DNA of 64,000 nt, from the NCBI GenBank assembly GCA_001632425.1, contig KV425568.1:454439-518438 (forward strand), given 5' to 3'. The notes beneath the pieces are model-generated. The model was not told the DNA's origin. It ran no database searches and saw nothing but the letters and a program-made list of their open reading frames with translations. This DNA comes from Neolentinus lepideus HHB14362 ss-1 (lineage: Eukaryota > Basidiomycota > Agaricomycetes > Gloeophyllales > Gloeophyllaceae). Position numbers and translations under genes: made by a program. Below, in pieces: positions 1-11,276 of the stretch (position 1 is the first letter of the stretch; each line of letters opens with the position of its first letter).

Positions 1-938
1 TGTCCGACGTGATTGGCAAGTCGAAATGGCGGAACGAAATGTATCCTGTGTACGCGAACCCCTTCGGTGCACAATATGTCAAGGACGAAGAGAAGGGAAC
101 GGAAAACTATGTGTTCGAGATGGAGCGCAGTGCATGTGCACTGTTCGGCGTGGTCACGTATGGGGTACATATGACGGTGTACGAGGAGGACGAGGAAGGC
201 AGCATAAAGATATGGGTGCCTACGCGGGCGAAGACCAAGCCAACGTGCGGCTCTGCACATTCTATTCCACAGAGATGATTAGAATTTGTGCGCTAGATGG
301 CCAGGATACCTTGATAACACCGTGGCAGGTGGTATCCCTTCCGGCCTCTCCGCCTGGACTGCCATCGTCAAAGAGTCTATGGAAGAGGCAAGCATCGACC
401 CCGCCATAGTGCAGACGCACGCCAAAGCCGTTGGCGCCATCTCCTACTTCTTTGCGTGCGTTCTTCGTTTCCATGGAGCGCTTATCGTGTTGTTGACTTC
501 AATTAGGACGAAAGCGGGCTGGCTCCAGCCTGAAATCGAGTTTGTGTACGACCTGCGTATCCCTTCTTCCATTGCCTACCCAGATCGGGAGAAGTTCAGG
601 CCGAAGCCCTTAGATGGAGAGGTAGAAGCGTTCGAGGTAAGTTGGGCACCTCGCGATACGTGGAATATGGTCGTCTTAACTATAACAGCTGCTGCCCCTC
701 GACGAGGTCCTAAAACGTATGCGCTTGGGACTGTTCAAGGCAAATTGTGCCGTGGGTGCGTTGATGTGCATGTTCATCGGATACTCTCTGATTACCTCGC
801 ATCCTTTCTCCTGACTCAGTGATCATCGACTTCCTTATCCGCAAAGGCTTCATCACGCCGGACAACGAGCCCAATTACATGGAGATTCTCACCCGCATGC
901 ATTCGCGGTTCGAGTATGAGAAATGGGGTTATCTGTGA
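1..938 (+). CDS. DUF4743/Nudix hydrolase, thiamine-pyrophosphokinase-related (5' end missing)
   Basis: The gene enters from the left edge, so its N-terminus lies outside. Exons are 1-244, 297-455, 507-636, 689-755 and 820-938; all introns are 51-64 nt GT-AG and the frame closes on TGA. The first exon matches the DUF4743 domain that precedes the Nudix fold in plant NUDT20/24 and yeast YJR142W-type proteins (KWRNEMYPVY). It is followed by WPGYLDNTVAGGIPSGL and a Nudix-box core VKESMEEA, in which the usual REx(2)EE arginine is lysine. Known members act on oxidised or damaged thiamine diphosphate or related nucleotides; that activity here is inferred from family only. The C-terminus (EYEKWGYL) looks complete. 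Confidence 0.88.
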
Positions 939-1193
939 GATTGAAAGTGCAGGGGAAGACCGTAAGTGCAAACAAGACATGTAGAAAGGAGGCAATAGAG
1001 TCCAGGTACGGATAGAAACAGATGTAGAGCTAACATCAGGAATCTAGAGGATTTTATCCCTTTCTCAGAAGATCTCAGACCCACATTTGGTATACGTGAT
1101 CAAGGTATCTGCACTAACACGATACAACAAGAGTCGCCTAGGACAAGGACTGCTGTCAAAGCACACACATCTACATTCAGCAAATGCTCCCCT

Positions 1194-2411
1194 CTACGAG
1201 TCCTTCTTAGTGGCAAATGCCCCCGAATCGGCCGGTCCGCCCCCATCGCTCGACGCCGTCCTAGTCTCAATGTTCTTTGGCGTCTTGCCGAGTCGCCACA
1301 TCATCACGTCATGATTCTCATGAATACCCATCTCGATCTTCAGCACTGTCCCATTGAACTCGGCAAAGGTGAGTCCAAAGCGGCGGCGGCACTTGGTCTC
1401 CCAGCCTAGTGGCAGACGCTCCTCGAGGAGGAAGGTGCGCAGGTCGGGTAGGGATCCACCGAACATGTGCACCATGGTCGCGGCACTGTGGAGTGCATGT
1501 CAACTCTCATGAAGGCATTCCGATTCGAGTGAGGAGGAAGACACGCACTTGGATGACGCAAACATTTTGTGGAACGTGCTAAGCGAGAACTGACTATTCT
1601 TTGCGCGGGCGTTGACTCGGCGCTTGCCCAGAGTCTCTGAGAGGTCCGAAGCTGTCAGGGTCGGTGCGCTCGGGAACTCTGAATTGGGAGCGCCCGATGC
1701 GTGCGAGAACAGGAATTCGATGAGGTGTGCCGCGGGGCGACCCTGATTAGGTGAGTGGTACGTATCGTCCCCTTCAAAAAGCAAGGAATTGAACTTGGAG
1801 TGACGAGAGAAATATGATATCGGCACTTACGTGTTAAGCTGGCGTCGTGCTCGATTCCGTTGTGTACGTCGAGATCGGACAGGTCAAAGCTATCGCTCCA
1901 GTAGGAGCGGCCGAGTATGTTTGCCGCGAACCAGGGAACGAAGAAGCAGAAGGTCGGGCCGAAGTTGAATGAGTGCCGAATAACAGTGGAGAGTTGCTTG
2001 AAGGTTATCCGCCGACCGTCCCGTGGAAGCAAGCCTTTGGAATGCAAAATGGCCCGCACTTGGTAGTGAGCGCACAGCTGATTCGAGTGTCGGATGTGAG
2101 TGCTCACCATGGTTGGCAAGCGTGTTTAGTGCGGGACATGAGCAGCGGCTATCGCTTTTTTCCTGGTCAAGCCTTGGAGGCTGATATGCCGGCCATATCC
2201 CACCACGCCCCAGTGGCACGACCTCCCCGACACGCTTGTCGGGCAACACCAGGTTCAAGATTGCCAGGACCAAGTCCCACACGAAAATAAAGGCATAGAT
2301 GAGGACCGTGCTGATATTGGAGTACACTGCCCCAAGCAGACGCGTGCAGGCGTTGAGGACGAGAAAGGACGTAGAGTCGGCCGCTCGAACGCGTACGGAT
2401 GACGAGGACAT
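1194..2411 (-). CDS. Heme-thiolate peroxidase (chloroperoxidase/UPO family, Peroxidase_2), membrane-anchored
   Basis: Four exons on the minus strand: 2411-2108, 2034-1831, 1771-1549 and 1485-1194. They total 1023 nt and encode 340 aa in unbroken frame. The heme-ligand region reads SRCSCPALNTLANHG, giving the proximal cysteine, and GIEHDASLTR supplies the EHD acid-base motif of the family. Family enzymes use H2O2 to halogenate or oxygenate organic substrates through a cysteine-ligated heme. Residues about 28-56 form a long hydrophobic segment (YSNISTVLIYAFIFVWDLVL), not a cleavable secretion signal, so the enzyme is probably tethered to an internal or plasma membrane, unlike secreted peroxygenases. 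The start is the first ATG of the open frame. Substrate cannot be predicted. Confidence 0.9.
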
Positions 2412-3994
2412 GGCGGAGAAAGAGTGCGTGTTGGACTAACTACAGTGATATATACGACTGGGAAGCGAGGAGCGGACAGTAGCCAGATGTCCAGTTGTGT
2501 CCAACGATTCGGCCCTGTCGAAGAAGCGAAAACGGTGCTAATTCTGCCTTTCTAGGATGACATGTGTAAGGGAAGGAGAATCTTGAGCAGCGCTTGTAGT
2601 ATAGGTCGTTTTGTTCATCTGCATTACCCTTGTCACGGTCATTGCTTCCGTGGTCGGGTTTTGTACGCACTCACGTTCTTCGCCCGCACTCGCGGGAATT
2701 TTTTTATAATAATCAGAGCGCAGAAAGTTGACGCTCCGCTTCTACTGACTTATCTTTTCTCCTCATAGATTTACTTGTCATTGATCCTCGGATGTCTTCG
2801 CGTTCCCAGCTATCAAATTAGCAGTAAGCACAAGGTGTGTCGGCAGCGCTAAGATACCGTTATGAGCGCCCTGGACCCGGATCATTCAATACATAGGCTT
2901 TGTTCATCGGTCTTCCTTGCGATGGCGTCCATGCTCGATTATCCACCCAAGGACCGTTGTCGACTCATGCTGGCAGCAACAGACAAACCTCAATTAAGTG
3001 GCCTGGGTCAGTCCTCTGTTTTAAAATTTTTTGACACCCTGAACTACGGAGATTGTGTTCGAAGACGTTTATCTAAACTGGAACCTAGGCTGTGAATGCT
3101 TTCTCAGAGCTGACAGGGCATCCCGTCACCCAACCATTAATCAGCGACTGTGGTGGATCTATCGGATCAATGCCACGATTTCGCCTGATTTCTCCATGAC
3201 AAGCCATCAACGCCAGAATGCACTCTTTCGAAACAATCAGCACACGTCTTGTTCTGTACTTGCTCCGCTGCCGAATATGCTTTATCTCGTTCGATTCTGA
3301 CCCTATCAAGCGTCAAGAAGAGTAGACTCATGTATCAGCATTCGGAGTATCTTGACGCCCTACTACATGGGCTAGTGTATGTCAAATCACAGCCAGGCAG
3401 GTGCTTCAAGTTGAATCTCGTGAACCTTCACTAGTACCTTCCATCCCGCAAGCATGCCCGATGATCATCTATCAATCTATATCCGCGAAGTTTCTGCTTC
3501 AAGTGCACTTAAGGTCGCTTGGCTCTCACTGAGGTGAAATAACCGTAGGCGGAATTGGCACTACCTTATCCGGTATTCATAGCGTTTACTACCACTTCTG
3601 TGCGCAATATAATCTGTTTGAAGCTGCCGGAAACCGTAGTATGTTGCTCTTCTGAGTTCTGCATTCAAGCTACCTGGGCCTCGCAGAAGATACAGTCGTG
3701 GGTGTCTTCGAAAAGCCATTGCCGTTTGTTTGATGGTCATGATGTCCATTAAATAAGTCGATAGAAATAAATAGCCTCTCGAAAGTTCAGGAGAGTGTGG
3801 CTTGTGTGGCTTTCAAGTTTGCATTCGGCTATTATGTGGCCTGGGCTCACTCGGGTAATCAAACTTCCCTATTTGACATATGTTCAAACGCGTACTGATG
3901 TCGTCATTATCGTTACTCTTGTTCAAGCCGCGCGCGCACGAGACCAAAATCAAAGGCAGCATCATCAATTTTTCGTAACGCTTTCAGACTTGAC
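2412..3994. other. Intergenic region between divergent genes, no gene recognised
   Basis: About 1.6 kb between the peroxidase and the dehydratase, which are transcribed away from each other. It presumably contains both promoters. Only short unspliced frames without family resemblance are present, and no repeat with clear ends was seen. Confidence 0.5.
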
Positions 3995-5748
3995 ATGGGT
4001 CCTGTCATGAACTTCTCCTCTCACAAAACCCACCTCATTCTTACTGCACTAGCAACTTCTGTCCTTACCGCGTCCTTGCTCACCGCTTACAATTCTTACC
4101 GAAAGCAGCGCGCCCGCCGTATACTGGACGAAGAGGTTCGACGCTCGCTAGCCACTCACGAGCCAAAGGAGGACATCAGCTTAAAAGCGAGCGGAGGTAC
4201 ATTACCAGAACCCAGGCAAGGAGAGGACTGGTCTGTGCTCAATGGAAGCACTGACTTCGACGACGAGCTCGTGAGAGAGCAACTTGCGCGAAATTACGCG
4301 TTCTTTGGGGAGGAGGGAATGGCGAAGATCAGAGGGGGAAGTGTCGTGATTATTGGGTGTGGAGGTGTAGGCAGCTGGGCGGCGGTCATGCTTGCAAGAT
4401 CGTGTGTATTCTGTCCTCCATTTCCATCCTTAATCTGAAGACTGGAGTAGAGGTGTCTCTAAAATCCGTCTAGTTGACTTCGACTATGTCACCCTCTCCT
4501 CACTCAACCGGCACGCTACTGCGACGCTTGCAGATGTCGGCACGCCCAAAGTGAAGTGCATTGAGCGAACGCTGAAGCAGGTATGCAAATGGATCAACAT
4601 CGAGGCGTGTGTAGACATTTGGAAGAAGGAAGAAGGCGGCCGCTTGCTAGAGGACGTAGACTGGGTTGTAGGTATGTAGACTCTTCAAGGTAGGTGATTA
4701 TTCGGAGTGGTAATGTTAGCGGACAGATGCCATAGATAATATTACAACCAAGGTGGATCTCTTGCATTATTGTCATTCAAATAACATAAAGGCATGTTGA
4801 ATTTCTCTGCACCAGCCTCATCGTCATTCACATTTCGAGCTCAGGTCTTCTCATCCATGGGAGCCGGCGCAAAATCTGACCCCACCCGAATCCAAATTTC
4901 GGACATCTCGTACACAATCTACGACCCCCTCGCTCGATCTGTACGCCGCCGGCTGAGGGTGCTTGGCATCAACAGCGGTGAGTTTTCTCTTCCTCGCCGA
5001 TCAAGTGATCTGACTGAAACGCGCGCTGCAGGTATTCCGGTCGTCTACTCGACCGAGGTTCCAGGCGACGTGAAGCTCCTCCCCCTGCCCGAGGAGGAGT
5101 TCCAGAAGGGCAATGTGAATGAGCTAAACGTATTCGATGATTTCAGGGTGCGGATATTGCCTGTTATCGGTCAGTAGCTGCTCGTATGCAATCTCAAAGC
5201 TGACTGTTGCTATTCCGATCCCTCCCAGGACCCCTGCCGTCGATATTCGGGCTGCATATAGCGACGTATATCATTTGCAACTTGGCGGGAAAGCCGATTG
5301 CGAATCCGCTGCCAATCAAGAACAGGCGGAAGCTATATGAACGGCTGTCGAGGGAATTGCTCACCCGCGAGTCGCGCATCGCCGGCGAACAGCTCAAGTA
5401 CGTCAAATTCAGTATCTCTATCATTCGCCATGTTGAATAGGGTGTCTCTCAAGCCGGATTCCAATTGACGAAGATGACGTCGCGCTGATCTTCGAGGACG
5501 TGTACTTGGGCCGTTCCCTCATCCCGCCGCATCCTGTGCCCACCAAGGCGGTGCTGGTGCGATGGGACCCGAATGAGCCGGTGACGCTGGAGAACGTGGT
5601 GGTGATGGAGGGAAAGGAGGCGGATCACCATATGCGGGAGTGTTGGGATCTGCAACGGAGACCCGGAGAGGTGTGGGGCGAGCATGTGGAAGGGATCGTG
5701 AGGAGGCGGGCGGAGGAGGTAAGGAGGGTGAGGGAGGCGGTGTTGTAG
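3995..5748 (+). CDS. tRNA threonylcarbamoyladenosine dehydratase (ThiF/E1-like, TCD1/TCD2-CsdL family)
   Basis: Seven exons: 3995-4401, 4451-4671, 4727-4791, 4845-4977, 5032-5169, 5229-5397 and 5454-5748. They total 1428 nt and encode 475 aa. An N-terminal hydrophobic segment (LILTALATSVLTASLLTAY) suits the mitochondrial outer-membrane location of yeast Tcd1/Tcd2. The adenylation domain shows VVIIGCGGVGSWAAVMLARSG (nucleotide-binding loop), then IRLVDFDYVTLSSLNRH and VVDAIDNITTK. SSMGAGAKSDPTRI and IPVVYSTE follow, as in this family. The enzyme converts t6A37 of ANN-decoding tRNAs to cyclic ct6A using ATP. The intron after exon 3 (4792-4844) has a GC donor. An alternative start is the second in-frame ATG at 4007. 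Confidence 0.92.
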
Positions 5749-6039
5749 TTGTGGCAGGGTGATGGTTTGATATTGACCACCGGTCCCTTGCCAGGATCGA
5801 GGGTTGGGCGTCTGGAGGTAGGAAATTATATATATTATACATAAGGAGAATGCCAGCTCCACAACGTCGTGACGGCGCAATGCATAAGCTTACGGCGAAC
5901 GATAATATCGCATCGACACGAGGTATATGGGACTCGTTTCCGTACCGGTTCTGGTGTGCAGTGATAGTAGTGTATGACATAACAGAGAGTGCAGATGAAT
6001 ACCTAATGCGAAATCGTGAGATCATGATATATGTGATAG

Positions 6040-8679
6040 TTACAGAGAAATAATCCTAGTCCCGAAGTCCGCGACAGAATGTGGAAAGTTGGAGCCTGAA
6101 CAGCTCATGAACATTAGAGAAGAGGGAATATTGAGACGGTGGGCAAGGGCGGCAACGGTTGCCGGATTGAATTGCTCTTTCACGAAGATCTACAGTGAAC
6201 TAAAGTTGAATCCCCAGTATACTTGGTTATGGAAGCAACACACCAGATCCACAGTCATCTCAGGAAACGCTTCATCAAGTACTGGGTGAACAATCATGTC
6301 AATATTCTTACACAGCAACCGGTCCAAAGACTCACTCTTCCAATTCGCCTCCATCTCACTTGGGATGGCGTCCTCGTCATCACAGAAATGCACTAGCTTC
6401 AGATTGCTTGTCTCTTCATTCTGTCGCACATACAGCACCATCTGGAAGAGGTTGTTTATCTGATTCATCGGTTAACCTCTTTTCATGATCCACTACTATC
6501 ATTGGCTCAGACTGTACCTCATCTGTCTTGCATAGGACACATACAGGCTGTCTCCGCATACGCATCATCACCTCAGTCAGCCGTTCTGCCCAGTTTCGCG
6601 TATACGACCAGTTATGGAGGATAACGTTCTGGTCGTAGGCCCAATACATCAGCCGGACAAAGCGACCTTTATTTTGCGCCGCGTAGAACAGGAGTATGAT
6701 AGCAACGAGGTACGCGGCGAAGTAGCTGCTCGAGTAACAGGTCACATCAGACCAAATTGCTAGCAAAGACGATGGTGGTCGCACCCGAGTGTCGTGAGGT
6801 CGATAACGACATTCCCACAGAAGACCGCAGCGCATATAGCCAGGGTAACAAAGACAACACTCAACCTCGTCTTCGGCTCTCTGGGCAGTCTGCCTCTGCT
6901 GAACTTCAAAAACAATACAGCAAGCGGGAAAAGTGTCATCGTGCTCAGCCAAACCAAAGAGAACCTGCAAATCTATTAAATATCGGACAATATCCGTGTA
7001 TTGACTTGTCACTTACATCTTCGATACAATGCTCAAACTTGCACCAGCACTCGCATACAATGCCCCGCTGAATGCGACAAAGGCGAGAACGGCGAGATAC
7101 GGAGAGCCCGTCACAGGCATAGTCTTGAGTAAGGACTTCGGTAGGACGCGGTCGTGTGCAAGACGTTCGATGAGCTCGCATGCGCTCAGTATTCCTAGAC
7201 AATGAATCAATATCATGGCGTTTAAGTATTGGTGTGCATTTCAGTACCCGTGAGGACCCCTCCACAGAGAACCACTATCGCATCTATGACAGTCCAAATG
7301 CGCAGCCACTGTCCAGCAGCCTGTTATTATCTAAGGGTCAGTCCGAGGGCAGGAAACTGAGCTCAGGTACCAACCCTCTCGGCAAGATCACTCAACACAT
7401 TCGCATCACTCGTGATCCTGTCAAGAGGGACGTTTGCGAGTACGAAAACCATAGTAACAGAGGTTAAGAATATTGCGCATAGATGGAGGTTCCGGAGCAC
7501 TAAAGGGTATAGTCCAGGCTTGATACTGGCGATATAAGCTGGTGTGCCTACGAACCCATTTTAGCTGGAGAAGTTTCAGTGTACGAAATGGGATGGGACG
7601 CACATTCGAAGCCGGTCAATCCGAGCATGCCGATGCATACGCCGTTGAATAGCTGATGTCCGATGCTGGCTGAGGATGCTGCTTGCCCTGCAGCCCAGTT
7701 CTCCTTGAGAAGTTGGGAGCCGATACGGCCCCATGAAACTGCTGACGCTGTCCAGATAACAAGCATTGTGATCACCTGGGAAGTGGATGCCATAAAGCAG
7801 GTCATTCCTCTCAGAACATTCGAACATGACCATCAAACGCACATGCAACGACAAAACAGCAAAGGCGACTCTTGCGCTCTCCTTCATACCGCTAAGACTA
7901 ACAGCAGTAAATATTGTGATGACCAGTATAGTACCGACAAATGTTGGGAACGGCAGCGTTACTTCGCCGGCGAGATACGACGCGGCTGTAGCTGCGGATA
8001 CGACTGCAGTAGAAGCGAAATCGAGAAGCGATATAGCGGCTCCTATCAGAGCGAGTGACTTTGATGTCACATTAAGTCTAATAACGAATTCAGGTAAGGT
8101 TGTAATTCGTACTCATGGCTCTTAGCTCACAAATAAGTGTAGGGGGCACCATTAATGGGGAGTGCGGACGCCAGTTCTTCCATTATAGGCCGCCAGAGAA
8201 AGAGCATTAAAGCAGCGATCATCAGAGATATCGGAGAACTGGACAAATAGATGACTGTTGAGAACTTTTGTTCCAGGGAGCGGAAAGTGAACACACTAAA
8301 CACCAGACACTGCGACAATCGCAGGTAAAACATAGAAAACGCTGCCAAACACGTCATTTCCGGACAGAGCGCTTGCCGTGAACTGCCCAAGAATCTTGCC
8401 TCTCCGCCTGTGCTGCAAAGTCTCTTCTCCGTGCAGGAGATCCTCACGAGTGAGAAAGACCGTAGATACGGTTCCCCAGCCGGAGAACTCGAACTCGTTG
8501 GATAAATTGAGAAACCGCGAGGGGATAGCCGTTGGTTTGACGCCGCCTCCCTCGCGCGGCCTGACACGCTGACGTCTAAGTACAATGTCGAATTGCGAAT
8601 CGGCGAAGGAGGGTGGGTTGACCGGAGACGCGACAGAATCCGATAGAGCAGCTATAAGACGCGGTGAAACATCGTACAT
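6040..8679 (-). CDS. Amino-acid/polyamine permease (APC superfamily)
   Basis: Twelve exons on the minus strand: 8679-8297, 8238-8131, 8077-7843, 7775-7604, 7547-7375, 7320-7248, 7194-7017, 6964-6785, 6725-6518, 6459-6336, 6281-6244 and 6189-6040. They total 2022 nt and encode 673 aa with no break. The cytosolic N-terminus (about 100 aa) is followed by roughly twelve hydrophobic segments with APC landmarks such as PIMEELASALPINGAPYTYL and GMLGLTGFEC. A hydrophilic C-terminal domain (YVRQNEETSNLKLVHF, LDEAFPEMTVDL) is seen in a basidiomycete subfamily of these transporters. The substrate is unknown. The start is uncertain: an ATG near 8793 could be joined through a very short 36-nt intron, but ATG 8679 heads the first long frame. 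Confidence 0.88.
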
Positions 8680-9244
8680 CAGTGAATGCACTATCCGGTG
8701 CGCTCAGTGCTCACGGCGATGTTCACGAGTTAGCGGCTCTATTGCAATCCAAGGGCCTTCCGAGTCTGAAGGAGAGTTGGTGGGTCGGCTCATCGCGTTA
8801 CTCGTCCTGAAGCGTTTCCGACGAGAACTTTGAATATTTTGGAGCTCGAAAGGTGTCTCGTCCTTTCCGGCGACCATTTTGAATATATACTTTCACGAAG
8901 AAAGGATGTTCCGTGCTGGTCCTTTGACCTTTGAAACTTTATGGCATAGAGACCTATATGTGTAGTCAAAAGACAGCTTGAAAATAGACGGTTATCGACG
9001 TTTCATTAGCACTGCAAGTACCAGACCTACCCAGGTATATGGGAAGTGGAAGACGAGAGCAAAATGCGTATGATGGCAGCTATAGTAGTCTCCATACGAG
9101 AGTCGGGATTTTCCTTCACGTGGGATGCGGTTACTCACTTATTAGCCGAGCCTCCGGATTGCCACAGGACGGAATATTAGCGACTGTTCACGAATTCCAC
9201 CAGAAGTGAGCTCTGCACCCGCGGTGCATCCTTCATCCTACAAC
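8680..9244. promoter_or_regulatory. Shared 5' region between divergent permease and Yip1-domain genes
   Basis: The permease (minus) and the Yip1 gene (plus) start at opposite ends of this 565-bp interval, so both promoters must lie here. I could not identify a convincing TATA box or operator. Any co-regulation is inference. Confidence 0.45.
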
Positions 9245-10340
9245 ATGGCATATGTATCCGTAGAGTCTGATGATGTAAGTCTATTGCATAGGATATGCTG
9301 TTACCCTTAGTTCACTTCGTATTGACAGCGTTTTGAAGAAGGCCAAGAAGGGTTGCAGTTCAGATGTACGCTGTATAGGAGACATCGGCTACGTCTTTGA
9401 GCATTGATGATGACGTGACGATATAGCGTTTCTGGGTGATCAGAGTGTACCAACGCAACAGAACGGAGGAGGATCCCAAGCCACGTCCCGAGGGCCAACA
9501 GGTTTCTGGACAGTAGAATATTACCAGCCATTCTTCGATGTGGACACCAAAACTGTACGTCTTACTGTCTATACATCTTCCTCCTGGAGATAGTGACGAC
9601 TGCTTCAGGTGCTGAAACGCTGCTATACCACCCTATTACCGACTTCCTCGTCATACTTATCGACGCACCTAACCCCAGCTGCGGACCTCTATGGTCCATT
9701 CTGGACGCTCACCACTCTGATATTCGCGCTCTTTCTTTCCTCATCTCTCGCTTCCTCCATCTCAGCATATCTCTCTGATGCCAATGATCCCGTCGACTAT
9801 AACTTCAGCTTGCTAAGTATAGCCGTGTCGCTCGTGTATGCCTACGGCCTGGCTGTACCGGTGCTTCTATGGCTTGCACTGAGATATTTGGGTGTGGGAG
9901 AATGGAGTGTTGTCGAAGCCATTGCTGTATGGGGATACGGTCAGTTCATTTGGATACCCGTATCCGTGAGTGCTTCCTGCGGATCTAACCATGACATTAA
10001 TTAATGACTCCCTTCAGATATTGTGTGTCATTCCAGTCCCGATACTTCGCTGGGTTCTCGTGGGCATTGCGTTTGGACTTTCAGGGTACTTCCTTGTGGC
10101 CAACGTATATCCCATTTTAGCTTCGGTACGTCATGCCGCGTTCGTTTTTTTATATAGCGCTCACAGTCTATCTTGAATCGTCAGGCAGAGACTAAGGCCG
10201 TGCGTCTTATGGTAATTATCGTAGCACTGCTCCATGCCGGTCTTGCGATATCCTTCAAGGTCCTGTTCTTCAGCTACTATATTGTAAAGGAGGTTGGACC
10301 TACTGATCCTCTCCCGACTGATCCTGTTGGTCGTCTATGA
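9245..10340 (+). CDS. Yip1-domain membrane protein (YIPF1/YIPF2-like, ER-Golgi trafficking)
   Basis: Six exons: 9245-9274, 9329-9365, 9427-9554, 9609-9965, 10018-10125 and 10185-10340. They total 816 nt and encode 271 aa. The first exon is only 30 nt, starting MAYVSVESDD. The central part carries the Yip1 signature DLYGPFWTLTTLIFALF after FWTVEYYQPFFDVDT. Four to five hydrophobic helices follow (LSIAVSLVYAYGLAVPVLLW, EAIAVWGYGQFIWIPVSIL, GIAFGLSGYFLVANVYP, VALLHAGLAISFKVLFF). Known relatives are five-pass proteins of the Golgi and ER exit sites that bind Ypt/Rab GTPases and YIF1-type partners. The N-terminus is cytosolic and polar, as usual. No anomaly seen. Confidence 0.92.
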
Positions 10341-11276
10341 CTGGTCTGTCTTATCCCAAAGCCTAGACTGTTATTTCTGGGCTGATATCTTGCCCAATAT
10401 ATACGGACCTCCGAACGACTCTGAATTCTCATCCGTTCATCAAGACGCTTTCTTTGACACCGAATACACTTGAGTTCTGCTCTACTTGATTTGGGAGTAC
10501 TCCTTGCACATTTCGTACCAACCACAAACCCAAGGAAACTTTCAAGAAATCACTGCAGTCATAGATGTTTTCCCACCTATAACTCACCACCGATAAAGGA
10601 AAGCTGCAGTCTTCTTAAGGGCAGAAAGTGAGCGTATAGTCGGCTTCTTGTTGGAGTTGCAAGTCCTTAAAGCAGTGTCAGAGCTCTCGTCGGAAGCATA
10701 GACGTAGGAGTAGGGGCAGTTGCTCCTTGCTCCGTCGTGAATATATGGGGGTACGCACTAAAGTAGTCATAGTATAGTACTAGACGTCAGAGAGAGGTGG
10801 CAGCAGTGCATCACAAATTTAAAGCCTACTCTACAGTAGGCTTGATACGGCGCCTCCTAAATACGACTTATTGAGGAGGGCTATAGTTCATCATTAACAG
10901 TGATGGTTGCGCTCGATCAAATGCTGATGTAACCAAGCGGTCGCTTGCGGCTACCGAAACTTCGGATCTCGATTCAATATCGTAGCATGCGTCGGAAAGT
11001 CTTGAGGTGGGCCATCCCCTTCCCTTCGGCCTAAAGATTATCGAAATCCCTCTAATGCCAGGCAGATATCTTGCAGCGCATGTCGCAGGCACAGGAAGTA
11101 TTTTATCTACGAGAATCGACCGAATGGCTCCTTTCATCATTGCATCCGAAAGTCCGAATCCACCAAAGAAGTTCGCGAGATCGTCACAAGCACCATATGC
11201 ATCTGATTTTGAGACGCACAATTAAGGTACACACCCAAAATTATTTATAACCGATAACCAAGGAAAAGATATGGAA
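10341..11276. other. Intergenic with thaumatin-gene relic; remainder unassigned
   Basis: Apart from the thaumatin-like relic listed separately, there is a 117-codon open frame on the minus strand (11221-10868) with no family I recognise. A perfect 9-bp hairpin (AAGCCTACT / AGTAGGCTT, loop of 4) lies near 10833-10856. Confidence 0.4.
10612..10825 (-). pseudogene. Decayed tandem copy of the thaumatin-like gene, 3' end
   Basis: Read on the minus strand, this segment follows the last two exons of the intact neighbour: a GTC-TAG-TAC-TAT stretch where the gene has GTCCAATACTAC, then a donor-like GTACC. Next comes a reading frame beginning SNCPYSYVYASDESS that matches NCPDSYVYAYDESS of the intact gene, and a tail like the ADYTLTFCP terminus but out of frame. 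It has a stop and at least one frameshift, and upstream exons are not recognisable. It is best explained as a tandem duplicate that has died. Confidence 0.68.

Noticed and set aside
8680..8793. Extra N-terminal permease exon starting MSRPTNSPSDSEG
   Set aside because: It joins in frame only through a 36-nt intron, shorter than any other intron here; kept as an alternative rather than the model.
10868..11225. Overlapping open frames on both strands beside the thaumatin-like gene
   Set aside because: No family resemblance and no supporting splice partners; open on both strands by chance.
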